A stretch of DNA of 64,000 nt from Ignavibacteria bacterium (GCA_009773205.1 WPAE01000001.1:133749-197748); one strand, 5' to 3'. Positions 37,174 to 46,434 are shown, counted from the first letter of the stretch. The notes: generated by a model not told the origin, from the letters alone. Made by a program: numbers and translations.

Positions 37174-38118
37174 ATGAAATTCTTTAAGAAAAAAGATAGT
37201 AAACCAGAAAAGAAAACTCAGCCTAAAACTCCAGCACAAAAGTTTTGGGATTTTTGGAAAAACCTTTTCTTCGCAGCTATAGCAGCGCTGTTAATCAAAA
37301 CATTTTTGATTGAAACTTCTCGTGTGCCAACCGGTTCGATGGAAACTACAATCAAAATTGGTGATTTTCTTTTTGTCAACAAATTTATTTACGGCTCATC
37401 ATCGCCAAGAACAATTCCATTTACAAGTATTGTTCTGCCATATTTTCAATTGCCTGCCATTAGAGAACCAGAGCGTGGCGATATTGTTGTTTTTGAATAT
37501 CCCGGTGATAGAGATGAATTATATAACTTCGATAGAAACGACCCAGAAAAAAATATTTTAGTACTTAATTATGTAAAGCGTTGTATTGGAATTCCAGGAG
37601 ATACTATTTCTATTAAAGATAAAGTAGTTTTTTTGAATGGAAATGAAGCTAAGCGCCCTGCGCATATACAGTATATTAATAATTACGTAACGCCAGCCGG
37701 AGTTCCAAATCCTAATATTTTCCCAAAAAACGCTCCTTTTAATGAAGATAACTTTGGACCTGTTGTAGTGCCCAAAAAAGGTTACGTTGTTAACTTGAAT
37801 GTAGATAATGTTGAAACATGGAGAACTTTAATAGATAGAGAATTTGGAAAACGAGTTGTTACAATTGAAGGCGATCAGATTCTTATTGATGGCAAAGCTG
37901 TTAATTCTTACACAATACAAAAAGATTACTACTTTATGGTTGGCGATAGCCGCGATGACAGTGCAGACAGTCGTTTCTGGGGATTTGTATCACGCGACAA
38001 AGTAATTGGACAGGCGTTTATGATTTATTGGTCGTGGGACCCCAGCATTCCTTTCTCGGATTTCTTTAATCTTCTTGGTACAGTAAGAGTTAACAGAATT
38101 GCAAAAATTGTTCATTGA
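37174..38118 (+). CDS. lepB: Signal peptidase I
   Basis: One N-terminal membrane segment (residues ~27-45) then the catalytic Ser in SRVPTGSMETT and the Lys in NYVKRCIGIPGDT, and the conserved GDSRDDSADSRFWGFV region. The Ser/Lys dyad protease removes signal peptides from exported proteins. At 314 residues it has the insertions typical of Bacteroidota. lepA is 64 bp upstream, the usual lepA-lepB pairing. Confidence 0.95.
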   Translation: MKFFKKKDSKPEKKTQPKTPAQKFWDFWKNLFFAAIAALLIKTFLIETSRVPTGSMETTIKIGDFLFVNKFIYGSSSPRTIPFTSIVLPYFQLPAIREPERGDIVVFEYPGDRDELYNFDRNDPEKNILVLNYVKRCIGIPGDTISIKDKVVFLNGNEAKRPAHIQYINNYVTPAGVPNPNIFPKNAPFNEDNFGPVVVPKKGYVVNLNVDNVETWRTLIDREFGKRVVTIEGDQILIDGKAVNSYTIQKDYYFMVGDSRDDSADSRFWGFVSRDKVIGQAFMIYWSWDPSIPFSDFFNLLGTVRVNRIAKIVH

Positions 38119-38145
38119 TTTTTACAATAATATTTTATTATTTCT

Positions 38146-38181
38146 AAGTGCAGTTGAAATATTTCTCTGCACTTCTTTGTT
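38146..38181 (+). terminator. Terminator after lepB
   Basis: AAGTGCAG (38146-38153) pairs with CTGCACTT (38167-38174) with a 13-base loop, followed by CTTTGTTTT. Confidence 0.5.
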
Positions 38182-38212
38182 TTAAATGAAAATATTAATA
38201 CAGAAGGGTTAA

Positions 38213-40222
38213 ATGACAAAAAGATTGTTATGCTTAGTTTTAGTTTTTCTCTCAACAAATCTATTTGCACAAACAAAGCACTACATTTATTTGAAAGACA
38301 AAGGCGTTTCGGAAATTGCTAAGTTGAGTAAATCATCCGCATTGTATTTAGAAGCCAAAAAAGAACTTTCAAGTGCTGCAATTGAAAGACGAAAGCAGGT
38401 AATGGGCGAGAATTATATTACTTACGAAGACTTGCCAATTAATGCTGCTTACAGCAAACAGATTGAATTACTTGGAATTAATATTGAGAATAAGCTTAAG
38501 TGGTTTAATGCCGTTACAGCATTTTTATCAGACAGCCAAGAAAGATTAGTAAAGGCACTGCCTTTTGTATCTTCTGTTGAGAAAGTTAGAACAACACAAC
38601 TTATAGAACCGATAGATATTAAAGATGCTTCGCTGCAAAAATCTTACAGTGTGCAATCAGCTTCTGGGTTGAATTATGGACCTTCATTAAATCAAAATGC
38701 GCTTTCGGAAGTTCCTGCAGTTCATGATCTCGGCATTACAGGCAAAGGTGTTTTAATTGGAATGCTCGATACCGGATTTCGATGGAAAACACATCCGGCA
38801 TTAAAAAATTTAAAAATTGTAGCCGAAAGAGATTTTATACAAAAAGATGATGTAACAGAAAACCAAGCAGGAGATGTTTCTAACCAAGATTCTCACGGAA
38901 CTAACTGCCTTGGCTTAATGTCTGGTTATGATCCTGGAAATTTAATTGGGCCTGCTTTTGATGCTTCGATTATTTTAGCAAAAACTGAAGATATGCGTTC
39001 AGAAACTAAAGCTGAAGAAGATAATTATGCAGCAGCAATTGAATGGATGGAAAGTCAAGGTGTGCAAATTACAACAAGCTCACTCGGCTACAACAAATTC
39101 GATTTTGGAATTGGTGATTATCCTTGGTCCAGTTTCGATGGTAAAACTACTATTACTGCAAAATCATTAAACTTAGCTTTTGAAAGAGGCGTTACAACAT
39201 TAACCGCTGCAGGTAACGAAAGAAATAATAGCTGGGGGAAAATTATTACACCTGCAGATGCAATAAATGTTATTACAGTTGGCGCAGTTGATTTCGCAAA
39301 CAGAATAGCTTCTTTCAGCAGTCCGGGACCAACATTTGATGGCAGAACCAAACCGGAAGTTGTGGCAATGGGTGTATCAAATTATATTTCTAACACAAGC
39401 GGCAAGTATAGCACTGGCAACGGTACTTCATTTGCTACTCCAATTGCTGCTGGTGTTGCCGGTTTGTTAAAATCTGCTTGGACTCATTTAACAAATCAGC
39501 AGATGAGAAAAATATTTTTAGAATGCAGCGATAATACAAACACACCAAATAACGACCGCGGTTGGGGACTCATTTCCGCCAAAAGAGCAGTATCGTATCC
39601 AAACCTTAAGCAAGAAAATTCCGGCTATAGGTTAAACAAAATCTTTATTAATTCAGAAGGTGTTTCTTCTTCTTCAGTAAAACTTAACTACAAAATTGGA
39701 AATGGTTCTTTTCAAACTGTTTCTATGAACTATGATGGAACTCTTAAGTATGATTTCGTGCTGCCTAACTCTGCAACTAATTCTTTGGTCGAATTCTTTT
39801 TTGCTTATACAACTACATCGGGAACAAATGTGCGTGAGCCGGCAGATAAAAATTACAAATTTTATTACGGGAATATGATCATAACCAGTATTTCGGAACC
39901 GTTAGAAGCACGAATAATTCCAAATGAGTTTGAGCTTTATCAAAACTATCCAAATCCATTTAATCCAACAACAGCTATAATGTACAATCTGCCAGTTGCA
40001 AGCTGCGTAACTCTAAAAGTTTACGATGTATTAGGAAGAGAAGTTGCAACTCTGGTAAATGAATACAAACAAGCCGGAATCCATCACTCTACGTTCTCCG
40101 TTCTTCCTGCCTCGACTGCAGCAAGGCAAGGCGGGCGTTCTTCACTCGTTTCCGGCGTTTACTTTTACCGCATTCAAGCCGGAAGTTACAACGAAACTAA
40201 AAAAATGATAATTCTAAAATAG
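38213..40222 (+). CDS. Secreted subtilisin-like (S8) protease with T9SS sorting domain
   Basis: Signal peptide (MTKRLLCLVLVFLSTNLFAQ), an inhibitor-like propeptide, and the S8 triad: Asp in GMLDTGFRW, His in DSHGTNCLG and Ser in GTSFATPIAAGVAG. The C-terminal ~85 residues are a type IX secretion domain (NYPNPFNPTTAIMYNLP...SGVYFYRIQAG). Within it, between the QAG and the SGVYFYR strands, about 12 extra residues encoded by a dispersed palindromic repeat are inserted (see 40099-40142). The protease is likely surface-exposed or released, degrading polypeptides outside the cell. A strong terminator follows. Confidence 0.93.
   Translation: MTKRLLCLVLVFLSTNLFAQTKHYIYLKDKGVSEIAKLSKSSALYLEAKKELSSAAIERRKQVMGENYITYEDLPINAAYSKQIELLGINIENKLKWFNAVTAFLSDSQERLVKALPFVSSVEKVRTTQLIEPIDIKDASLQKSYSVQSASGLNYGPSLNQNALSEVPAVHDLGITGKGVLIGMLDTGFRWKTHPALKNLKIVAERDFIQKDDVTENQAGDVSNQDSHGTNCLGLMSGYDPGNLIGPAFDASIILAKTEDMRSETKAEEDNYAAAIEWMESQGVQITTSSLGYNKFDFGIGDYPWSSFDGKTTITAKSLNLAFERGVTTLTAAGNERNNSWGKIITPADAINVITVGAVDFANRIASFSSPGPTFDGRTKPEVVAMGVSNYISNTSGKYSTGNGTSFATPIAAGVAGLLKSAWTHLTNQQMRKIFLECSDNTNTPNNDRGWGLISAKRAVSYPNLKQENSGYRLNKIFINSEGVSSSSVKLNYKIGNGSFQTVSMNYDGTLKYDFVLPNSATNSLVEFFFAYTTTSGTNVREPADKNYKFYYGNMIITSISEPLEARIIPNEFELYQNYPNPFNPTTAIMYNLPVASCVTLKVYDVLGREVATLVNEYKQAGIHHSTFSVLPASTAARQGGRSSLVSGVYFYRIQAGSYNETKKMIILK
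40099..40142. repeat. Short palindromic repeat inside the subtilase sorting domain
   Basis: CGTTCTTCCTGCCTCGACT at the left and AAGGCGGGCGTTCTT at the right recur, on the other strand, at 63698-63742. In frame here, it encodes LPASTAARQGGRS, absent from the otherwise similar domain of the cytochrome. GC-rich and self-complementary. Confidence 0.75.
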
Positions 40223-40268
40223 CAGTAAGCAATTAGCATTTAGCCGTTAGCGTTTAGGCAAACTAAAG

Positions 40269-40302
40269 AAGCCCCGAACTAAATAAATAGCGGGGCTTTT
40301 TT
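40269..40302 (+). terminator. Terminator after the subtilase gene
   Basis: AAGCCCCG (40269-40276) pairs with CGGGGCTT (40291-40298), followed by a T run. Confidence 0.85.
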
Positions 40303-40308
40303 ATTCAC

Positions 40309-40547
40309 TTAACCCCAAAAAATTCATTAGAAATGTCCCGCTAAATATAAGCGGGATTGCCAAAGGCCGTCCCGAAAATCGGGACGGGGTTAACCCCGAC
40401 AAGTCCCGCCATGCGGGATAAGATTTTAGTAAGTGTTGAAAATTGAGAATTTCGACATAAGCTATTTACTCTAAGTGACTTAATGCCTGCCCGCAGCAGG
40501 CGGGCTTGTCGGCCCAAAGGGCAAGTTTTCCTAACGGAAAATTTGGG
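40309..40547. repeat. Structured repeat R1, copy 1 (239 bp)
   Basis: Nearly identical to 58134-58390 apart from an extra ~20-bp hairpin there. It has imperfect inverted termini (left AACCCAAAAAATTCATTAG-like, with one extra C; right, on the other strand, AACCCAAATTTTCCGTTAG), flanked by TTAA on both sides. It holds several GC hairpins (GTCCCGCTAAATATAAGCGGGAT, shown in part; GTCCCGAAAATCGGGAC). No gene lies in it. Confidence 0.88.
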
Positions 40548-40600
40548 TTAAAAATGATGCAGAGTTTTAGTGATAATAATAATAGTTTTTCTCTGCTCAA

Positions 40601-41632
40601 CTATAATAACTCTACAATATTATTGTTTGAAGATGTTGTTGTTCTTTTTGTCTTTCTAAGTTTTTGCATCGAATCTTTCCCTTCTATGCTCATAGCCATT
40701 TTCATTTCTGTACCTGTATCGGCTTTTAATAGCTTTCCTGTTTCATAATCAAAAATAATTGTGCCATAACCAGAAATTTTAGGTTCACCGAAAGAATATG
40801 TAACTCCATTTTCTGTAGCTTTTCTCTCACCAGAAACTACTGCTGTTAGATTAGCATTAATTTTTGCTGCCTTGCTGTCTCCAGCTTTTACAAAATCCAC
40901 CACAGTATATTTTGCAGTATTATCAATTTTCAAAGTACCCAACTGTTGAGGATACTGCATTGACCAAGATGTATCTTTGCCAACATTGTTCTTAGGCATT
41001 TCTCTAAATAACATTTGCGTAATTGGGCGGATTGCAGTTTCACCTAACTGTTTTGCGTATTGCAGTTTCTGCTCGGTTGTAAGGTTCTGTTTCTGCGGAG
41101 ACATATCATTCATCTTTTCAACCATTTTTTCGATACGGCTTACTTCCATTACTTCGCCATACTGATTAATTCTTGCGCGGTAAGGAGTGTTGCTAATTGT
41201 TTCATATTCCATAAACTTCAATTTCTCTTCATCAGAAACCTTAACAGAAGTAGAATAGCTTACCTTTTCGCCGTTTATTTCCGCATTAAATTTAATATCG
41301 GAAACCTTGAGAGTTAATTCTGCAATGTTATCTTCATCAACATCAATTACTTCGCAGTCGAAAACATAAACTAATTTCTGGTTTCCCTTGCTTTTTATTG
41401 TTGAATCAGCTTCAATTATTTCATCGTTAGATGAAATGGTTGTCAGCTTATACTTGAATTTTTCTCCTTTGGAGAAATTGTACTTGAGATAAATTTTATC
41501 ATCGCCTACAGAAACACTTTCTAATTTATCTGTTTGAATTGCTGCGCCGCTTTTTGTTTCTTTGCCGCCGCAAGAAATAAAAACTGTTGCTATAATGACA
41601 ACTACAAATAATACTGATATAAATTTTTTCAT
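40601..41632 (-). CDS. DUF6263-like lipoprotein
   Basis: Signal peptide with lipobox MKKFISVLFVVVIIATVFISCGG (shown in part). The body begins YLKYNFSKGEKFKYKLTT, a pattern seen in the Bacteroidota DUF6263 proteins of unknown function, and is beta-rich. The open frame extends 31 codons further up through palindromic repeat sequence (41684-41704), which is not credible as coding, so I choose ATG 41632 preceded by AAGAGA. Ends in a Thr/Ser/Asn tail. Family assignment is from memory. Confidence 0.8.
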   Translation of the reverse strand: MKKFISVLFVVVIIATVFISCGGKETKSGAAIQTDKLESVSVGDDKIYLKYNFSKGEKFKYKLTTISSNDEIIEADSTIKSKGNQKLVYVFDCEVIDVDEDNIAELTLKVSDIKFNAEINGEKVSYSTSVKVSDEEKLKFMEYETISNTPYRARINQYGEVMEVSRIEKMVEKMNDMSPQKQNLTTEQKLQYAKQLGETAIRPITQMLFREMPKNNVGKDTSWSMQYPQQLGTLKIDNTAKYTVVDFVKAGDSKAAKINANLTAVVSGERKATENGVTYSFGEPKISGYGTIIFDYETGKLLKADTGTEMKMAMSIEGKDSMQKLRKTKRTTTSSNNNIVELL

Positions 41633-41683
41633 TGTGATTCTCTTAAATAATAACTTCATGATTAAAATGATGGTAATATAGTC

Positions 41684-41745
41684 GCACCGAGCTTGTCGAG
41701 GTGCTGTTACTTTTAGTGAGTTCATCTTTCGACAAGCTCAAGATG
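41684..41745. repeat. Two dispersed palindromes with 'gagcttgtcga' cores
   Basis: GCACCGAGCTTGTCGAGGTGC (41684-41704, shown as a 21-base hairpin without its middle being unique) and CATCTTTCGACAAGCTCAAGATG (41723-41745) are self-complementary, centred on opposite orientations of the same core. They lie between the lipoprotein gene and ndk. Confidence 0.7.
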
Positions 41746-41785
41746 ACTTTAGTAATAAAAATTTTTTCTAGAAATGGCTTCGGTT

Positions 41786-42220
41786 TTAATTCCAACCGTT
41801 GTTATCTAAAAGTTCTTTCCGAGAAAAAAAGTGTGATATTTCTTTAGCTGCATTTTCATCTGAATCTGAACCGTGAACAATATTTTCCTGGATGCTTATT
41901 GCATATAACTTTCTGATTGTTCCTTCTGCTGCATTTGCGGGATCTGTTGCGCCGATAAGTTTACGGAAATCTTCAACTGCGTTTTCTTTTTCAAGTGCAA
42001 TTGGAACGCATGGCCCCGATGTCATATATTTTATCAAATCATTAAAAAATGGTCTTTCTTTGTGAACTTCATAAAAGCCATTAGCAGAATCAACCGTCAA
42101 GTGAACCATTTTTAGTCCGTTAATTTTGAATCCGGCTTCTTGTATTTGTGCAGTAACTTTTCCAATTAAATTATTTCTAACACAATCTGGTTTAAGAATT
42201 GCAAGTGTCTTGTTGCTCAA
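41786..42220 (-). CDS. ndk: Nucleoside diphosphate kinase
   Basis: Transfers the terminal phosphate between nucleoside triphosphates and diphosphates. 144 residues, with the phospho-His in NIVHGSDS and the N-terminal [11 protein letters not shown]. The gene is 12 bp after sucD on the same strand, so substrate-level GTP/ATP from succinyl-CoA ligase and NDK are encoded together. Confidence 0.96.
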   Translation of the reverse strand: MSNKTLAILKPDCVRNNLIGKVTAQIQEAGFKINGLKMVHLTVDSANGFYEVHKERPFFNDLIKYMTSGPCVPIALEKENAVEDFRKLIGATDPANAAEGTIRKLYAISIQENIVHGSDSDENAAKEISHFFSRKELLDNNGWN

Positions 42221-42232
42221 AGTTTACTCCAT

Positions 42233-43246
42233 TTATTTTTTTGTTTTCTTAACTGCCTTTTTCTTTGAGGCAGCTTTTTTAACTGCTTTCTTAACTGCTT
42301 TTTTTATAGCCTTCTTAACTGATTTATCAGTCTTTTTTACCGATGCCTTAGCAGAAGTTTTAGCTTTTATTTTGTCTAATGCTTTTTTCATGGTAACGCC
42401 AATTTCAGCCGGACTTTCGACAACAGTAATTCCAGCTTTTTTCATTGCAGCCATTTTTTCATCTGCTGTTCCTTTGCCGCCGGAAATGATAGCGCCTGCG
42501 TGTCCCATTCTCCTTCCAGGAGGCGCTGTTCTGCCTGCAATAAAGCCAACAACAGGTTTCTTAACATATTTTTTGATGAACTCTGCGGCTTCTTCTTCAG
42601 CGCTTCCGCCAATTTCACCAATCATAATTATGCCTTCTGTTCCAGCATCGTCATTAAATAATTTTATAATGTCAATAAAACGTGAACCGATAATTGGGTC
42701 GCCGCCAATTCCAACACAAGTAGATTGACCGATTCCCAAATCTGTAAGCTGCTTAACAGCTTCATAAGTCAAAGTACCACTGCGAGAAACAACGCCAATC
42801 TTACCTTGCTTGTGAATGAAGCCGGGCATAATTCCTATTTTGGCTTTGCCGGGAGTAATAACTCCGGGACAGTTAGGTCCAACAAGTGTAACACCTTTTT
42901 GTTTGATGAGGTTATAAACTCCAACCATATCTTTAGCAGGAATGCCTTCAGTAATGCAAACAATAAATTTAATTCCTGCATTTGCGGCTTCTAAAATTGC
43001 ATCTGCAGCAAAAGCCGGCGGAACGAAAATTGCAGAGGCTTCTGCTTTAACTTCTTTTACTGAAGCGGCAACGGTATTGAAAATTGGAATGTTTGTTTCT
43101 TCAAATTTCTGTCCTCCTTTACCGGGAGTTACACCGGCAACAACGTTGGTCCCATATTCAATCATTTGTTTTGTATGAAAAGAACCTTCTCCACCAGTTA
43201 TGCCTTGAACTACAACGCGTGTTTTCTTATCGAGCAGGATACTCAT
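42233..43246 (-). CDS. sucD: Succinyl-CoA ligase alpha subunit with Lys/Ala-rich tail
   Basis: CoA-binding Rossmann start ([14 protein letters not shown]), the phospho-His in RMGHAGAI near residue 250, and [13 protein letters not shown] fit SucD. Typical alpha subunits are ~290 residues. Here about 45 extra residues form a Lys/Ala/Val tail like histone H1 or the DksA-family protein at 13510, unseen in ordinary SucD. SucC is not in the window. The gene is followed by ndk. Confidence 0.94.
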   Translation of the reverse strand: MSILLDKKTRVVVQGITGGEGSFHTKQMIEYGTNVVAGVTPGKGGQKFEETNIPIFNTVAASVKEVKAEASAIFVPPAFAADAILEAANAGIKFIVCITEGIPAKDMVGVYNLIKQKGVTLVGPNCPGVITPGKAKIGIMPGFIHKQGKIGVVSRSGTLTYEAVKQLTDLGIGQSTCVGIGGDPIIGSRFIDIIKLFNDDAGTEGIIMIGEIGGSAEEEAAEFIKKYVKKPVVGFIAGRTAPPGRRMGHAGAIISGGKGTADEKMAAMKKAGITVVESPAEIGVTMKKALDKIKAKTSAKASVKKTDKSVKKAIKKAVKKAVKKAASKKKAVKKTKK

Positions 43247-43368
43247 ATTCTACCTTAGTTTAATTTAGAATTCTTGAAGCAAAATTAAGAAAGGCAGATG
43301 AATTTTCCCTAACATTTTTAGAATTAGACCTTCTTATTGCTAAATTTACCGCAACAATCTTTAAAATT

Positions 43369-44139
43369 ATGAATAGCGGGAAATCCAAAATATCTGTTGT
43401 TATTATTGCTTTTAACGAAGAAGCAAACCTTGGCGAGTGTCTCGAAAGTGTAAAATGGGCAGAAGAAATTATTGTTGTTGATTCTTTTAGCTACGATAAA
43501 ACTATTGAAGTTGCAAAGCAGTTCACTGACAAAGTTTTTCAGAAGAAGTGGGAAGGATTTGCAAGGCAAAGAAAGTTTTCTCTTGAAACAGCATCAAACG
43601 AATGGGTCTTAAGTTTAGACGCAGACGAAAGGGTAACGCCGGAGTTAAAGAATTCTATACTCAAGGTTATAGAAAAAGATTCCCAAACTAACGGCTACAA
43701 AGCTGCAAGAAGAAATTATTTTTTAGGGAAGTGGATAACCGGAGCGCATTGGTATCCAGATTATCAACTCAGATTTTTTAAAAAAGATAAAGCCCGAATT
43801 GAAGAAGTATTGGTACACGAAGGTTTTGAAGTTGAAGGTAAGACTGAGATTATTGCTGGAGATATCATTCACTTTTCATACAGAAGTTTAGATGATGCTT
43901 ACAGAAAGATAAATCATTATTCATCACTCGCAGCTCAGCAAAAAGCAGATAAAAAAGTTAATGCAGCAGATATAATTCTTCATCCGATTGCAGCTTTTTT
44001 AACAGATTATTTTTCACGCAAGGCTTACAAAGATGGCTTGCACGGCTTGCTTGTGGCTATTATGCACGCAATGACAAACTTGATGACTTATACAAAAATT
44101 TGGGAATTGCAGAACATCAACAAAAAATTAGAAAAATAG
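43369..44139 (+). CDS. Glycosyltransferase family 2 (WaaE/KdtX-like)
   Basis: GT-A fold: ISVVIIAFNEEANLGECLESV, WAEEIIVVDSFS and the DADE metal-binding segment (SLDADERV). It has the C-terminal part of LPS core glycosyltransferases of the WaaE type (YPDYQLRFFKK, HLDGLHG-like segments). It likely adds a sugar to lipooligosaccharide core. Its stop codon TAG (44137-44139) is completed by the first base of the MITE M1. Adjacent GT9 genes lie on the other strand. Confidence 0.88.
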   Translation: MNSGKSKISVVIIAFNEEANLGECLESVKWAEEIIVVDSFSYDKTIEVAKQFTDKVFQKKWEGFARQRKFSLETASNEWVLSLDADERVTPELKNSILKVIEKDSQTNGYKAARRNYFLGKWITGAHWYPDYQLRFFKKDKARIEEVLVHEGFEVEGKTEIIAGDIIHFSYRSLDDAYRKINHYSSLAAQQKADKKVNAADIILHPIAAFLTDYFSRKAYKDGLHGLLVAIMHAMTNLMTYTKIWELQNINKKLEK

Positions 44140-44219
44140 GGCACCTCTAAAAATATCAATTTCCTTTGTCCCGCTTTGCGGGATGAAATATTTTAAAACA
44201 AAAGTTTTTTGAGGCGCCC
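44139..44219. repeat. MITE-like element, family 2, copy M1 (81 bp)
   Basis: Starts GGGCACCTCTAAAAA and ends TTTTTTGAGGCGCCC, so it has ~15-bp inverted ends, with an internal hairpin GTCCCGCTTTGCGGGAT. Flanked by a 4-bp direct repeat AATA. Nearly identical to 62995-63075. It begins at the last base of the glycosyltransferase stop codon. Confidence 0.88.
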
Positions 44220-44225
44220 AATAAC

Positions 44226-45377
44226 CTATCTCTCATTTGCAAATTTCTTTACAAGTAAGACAATCTTATCCAAGTCGAGCATTGAGATGCACTCTAAATT
44301 ATTTGGGCAGATTTTCTTCCAACACGGAGAGCATTCCAAATCTTTTTGGTAAATTTTTTCACCGCGTCCATAAATTTCAATTTCGGCTACGCAAGAAAGT
44401 CCAAACCAGGCAATTACATTTTTCTTAAGTCCAATTGCCATGTGCATCCCAAACGAATCTCCGGTAATAACCAAGTTTGCAATACTCATAAAGCAAGCGC
44501 CGCGCCTAAGCCCAAGAGTTGAAGGTGTATTCAAAACTTTGTTTTTTATTTCTTCCGGCATCGAGTCCATTATTTGATTGTTGCGCTCTGTATCTTCTTT
44601 ACCGCCAAATAGAACTATCCGAAGGTTTTCATCTTCTGCTAATTCTTTGATAAGATGAACATGCTGCTCGATTGTCATTTTCTTATTTGGGAAAAGATTA
44701 GAACAGCCTGTGTTGAAACCAACATAGTATTTGGATTCATCATAAAGAATTTCCTTTTTATACACACTTATAAACTCTTTTTCCTCATCAGTAAACTCAA
44801 AAACATATTCGTCTTTTTGGTAATCAAGTTCAAGAACTTCGTGAACAATATCGAGCCCGCTTCTTTGATTAATGCGGAATTTTAATTTATCATCAATTCC
44901 AAGAATGTAGCTGTACAAAGCGGATTTATTAGCGGGAACAATCTTGCCATCTTCGTTTAGAGCAAAGCCAAGTTTGTTTTTAGCATTAACTTCATTTAAG
45001 AATGCGCATGCGTAGTTAGATTTATCTGTGTTGTATGCGTAATCAAATTTTATCTGGCGCAGTATCATTCTGTTTTCATCATTCCAAGTAAAGACTTTAT
45101 CTATATATGGATTATTAAAAAGAATTTTTTCTGCAGCTGGCATTGTTATCCAATAAATTGTACTTACCGGAAATTTTCTTTTGATAGAAGGAAGAATCGC
45201 TGTGTTCATCAAAACTGTACCGAGTGCATCTAAAGAAACAACAAGTAATTTCGTTCCAATTTGGGTTTCCACAGAATTATCATTGCAGCCTTCTTCTATA
45301 CAGTTTTTATAAGCAGTACAAGGTTTATATCCATTAAACTTTTTACACTTAGGAATATTTAGTTCGTTCATTTCCAT
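44226..45377 (-). CDS. Glycosyltransferase family 9 (heptosyltransferase-like)
   Basis: About 383 residues with a GT9 fold: KLLVVSLDALGTVLMNTAILPSIKRKFP, the conserved N-terminal phosphate-binding region, and a C-terminal part with G.N.GC....PNK and ITGDSFGMH. It has an unusual Cys-rich beginning (CKKFNGYKPCTAYKNCIEEGC) and a Cys cluster near the end (CSPCWKKICPNNLEC). Such Cys patterns may bind metal. It is followed 7 bp later by a second GT9 gene. Confidence 0.88.
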   Translation of the reverse strand: MEMNELNIPKCKKFNGYKPCTAYKNCIEEGCNDNSVETQIGTKLLVVSLDALGTVLMNTAILPSIKRKFPVSTIYWITMPAAEKILFNNPYIDKVFTWNDENRMILRQIKFDYAYNTDKSNYACAFLNEVNAKNKLGFALNEDGKIVPANKSALYSYILGIDDKLKFRINQRSGLDIVHEVLELDYQKDEYVFEFTDEEKEFISVYKKEILYDESKYYVGFNTGCSNLFPNKKMTIEQHVHLIKELAEDENLRIVLFGGKEDTERNNQIMDSMPEEIKNKVLNTPSTLGLRRGACFMSIANLVITGDSFGMHMAIGLKKNVIAWFGLSCVAEIEIYGRGEKIYQKDLECSPCWKKICPNNLECISMLDLDKIVLLVKKFANER

Positions 45378-45384
45378 TTAGGTC

Positions 45385-46431
45385 TCATTTTATGGTAAGC
45401 AGTTTATTAAATGCAACGAGAACGTCTTCTTCATTCAATCCGGTTTGAATAGCGCACTTTTCTTTATCGTTACTGCAATGCTTGCTGCAATATTCTTCCG
45501 TAACTTCAAGATTAATTGACTGCTCGTTTAATACACCGTGTAGTTTAGCTCGGCTTGCATTTCTATGGCAAAATAAGCCGACACATTTAATGTTAAGCGC
45601 ATCTGCAATGTGAAGCGGTCCAGTAGATGGCGCAAAAAATAAATCCGCTTGTGAGATAATCTTTATCATATCGCGCAAGTCGCCAATTTCTGAAGAAATA
45701 TCATGAATACGAGAATTATTTAATGTAGAAATCTTTTCTCTAAATTCTTGAGACATTTCTCGCGCAGTAAGAATTACTCTGTATTTCTCATAAGAATAGG
45801 CATCGCAGAATTTTTGAATCAAAGAAAAATATTTTTCTTCATTCCAGTGCGGCGCAGAGCCAAGAGAACCGAAATGAAAGAAAGCTTTTAGTTCAGTTTC
45901 GGCTATTCCTTTTTTATCGAAGAAAATTTTTGCTTCATCTTTCTCTAGTTCAGTTAAGAAGATTTCTAATTTGAGGTTATCTGTTACAACGCCAATTTTT
46001 CTTGCAAGATCCATACAGTAATCAGCTTCGTGCCGCAGAGGGATATATTTGTTGCGTGAAACACTTCGCATAAAAGTTATTACTTCATAGAGAATTCTAC
46101 CAACACCAACCCGGTATGGAATTCCCGCAAAGAAAAGCTGGTAAGCGGCTCTTTCTGTTGGCTGCATTAATAACGCATGTGTAAATTTATGTTTGCGAAT
46201 CTCTTTAACAACTTTCCAAAAACTCTCTTTAGCAAGATCATCAACTATAATTGCATCAACATTCGGATTGTTCTTTATTAAATTGCTTGTGTGAGGCTGA
46301 GTTAAAGCTGCAACATAAGCGTCCGAAAAAGTTCTTCGCAGTTCACGAAGCGCCGGAGTTATGTAACAAACATCTCCAACTCTATCGGTGCGAACAATAA
46401 GAATTCTTTTTTGCTTTTTGCGGTTTAACAT
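45385..46431 (-). CDS. Glycosyltransferase family 9 (heptosyltransferase-like)
   Basis: 348 residues: RILIVRTDRVGDVCYITPALRELRRTF, the typical opening of heptosyltransferases WaaC/WaaF, the FHFGSLGSAPHWNEEKY segment and the C-terminal FAPSTGPLHIADALNIK. It transfers a heptose (or other sugar) to the inner lipooligosaccharide core. The C-terminal CSKHCSNDKEKC Cys cluster resembles that of the downstream GT9. It is in a tight run gatA-GT9-GT9. Confidence 0.9.
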   Translation of the reverse strand: MLNRKKQKRILIVRTDRVGDVCYITPALRELRRTFSDAYVAALTQPHTSNLIKNNPNVDAIIVDDLAKESFWKVVKEIRKHKFTHALLMQPTERAAYQLFFAGIPYRVGVGRILYEVITFMRSVSRNKYIPLRHEADYCMDLARKIGVVTDNLKLEIFLTELEKDEAKIFFDKKGIAETELKAFFHFGSLGSAPHWNEEKYFSLIQKFCDAYSYEKYRVILTAREMSQEFREKISTLNNSRIHDISSEIGDLRDMIKIISQADLFFAPSTGPLHIADALNIKCVGLFCHRNASRAKLHGVLNEQSINLEVTEEYCSKHCSNDKEKCAIQTGLNEEDVLVAFNKLLTIK

Positions 46432-46434
46432 ATT

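Noticed and set aside
40309..40547. R1 as an insertion sequence with its own transposase
   Set aside because: Too short and lacking any credible reading frame; at most a non-autonomous element.
41633..41725. N-terminal extension of the DUF6263-like lipoprotein
   Set aside because: It is encoded by palindromic repeat sequence and would bury the signal peptide; a good ATG exists at 41632.
42126..42728. 200-codon + strand frame over the end of sucD
   Set aside because: It is the Phe/Leu/Ala-rich antisense of the Lys-rich tail; antisense of AAA/AAG gives long open frames by composition.
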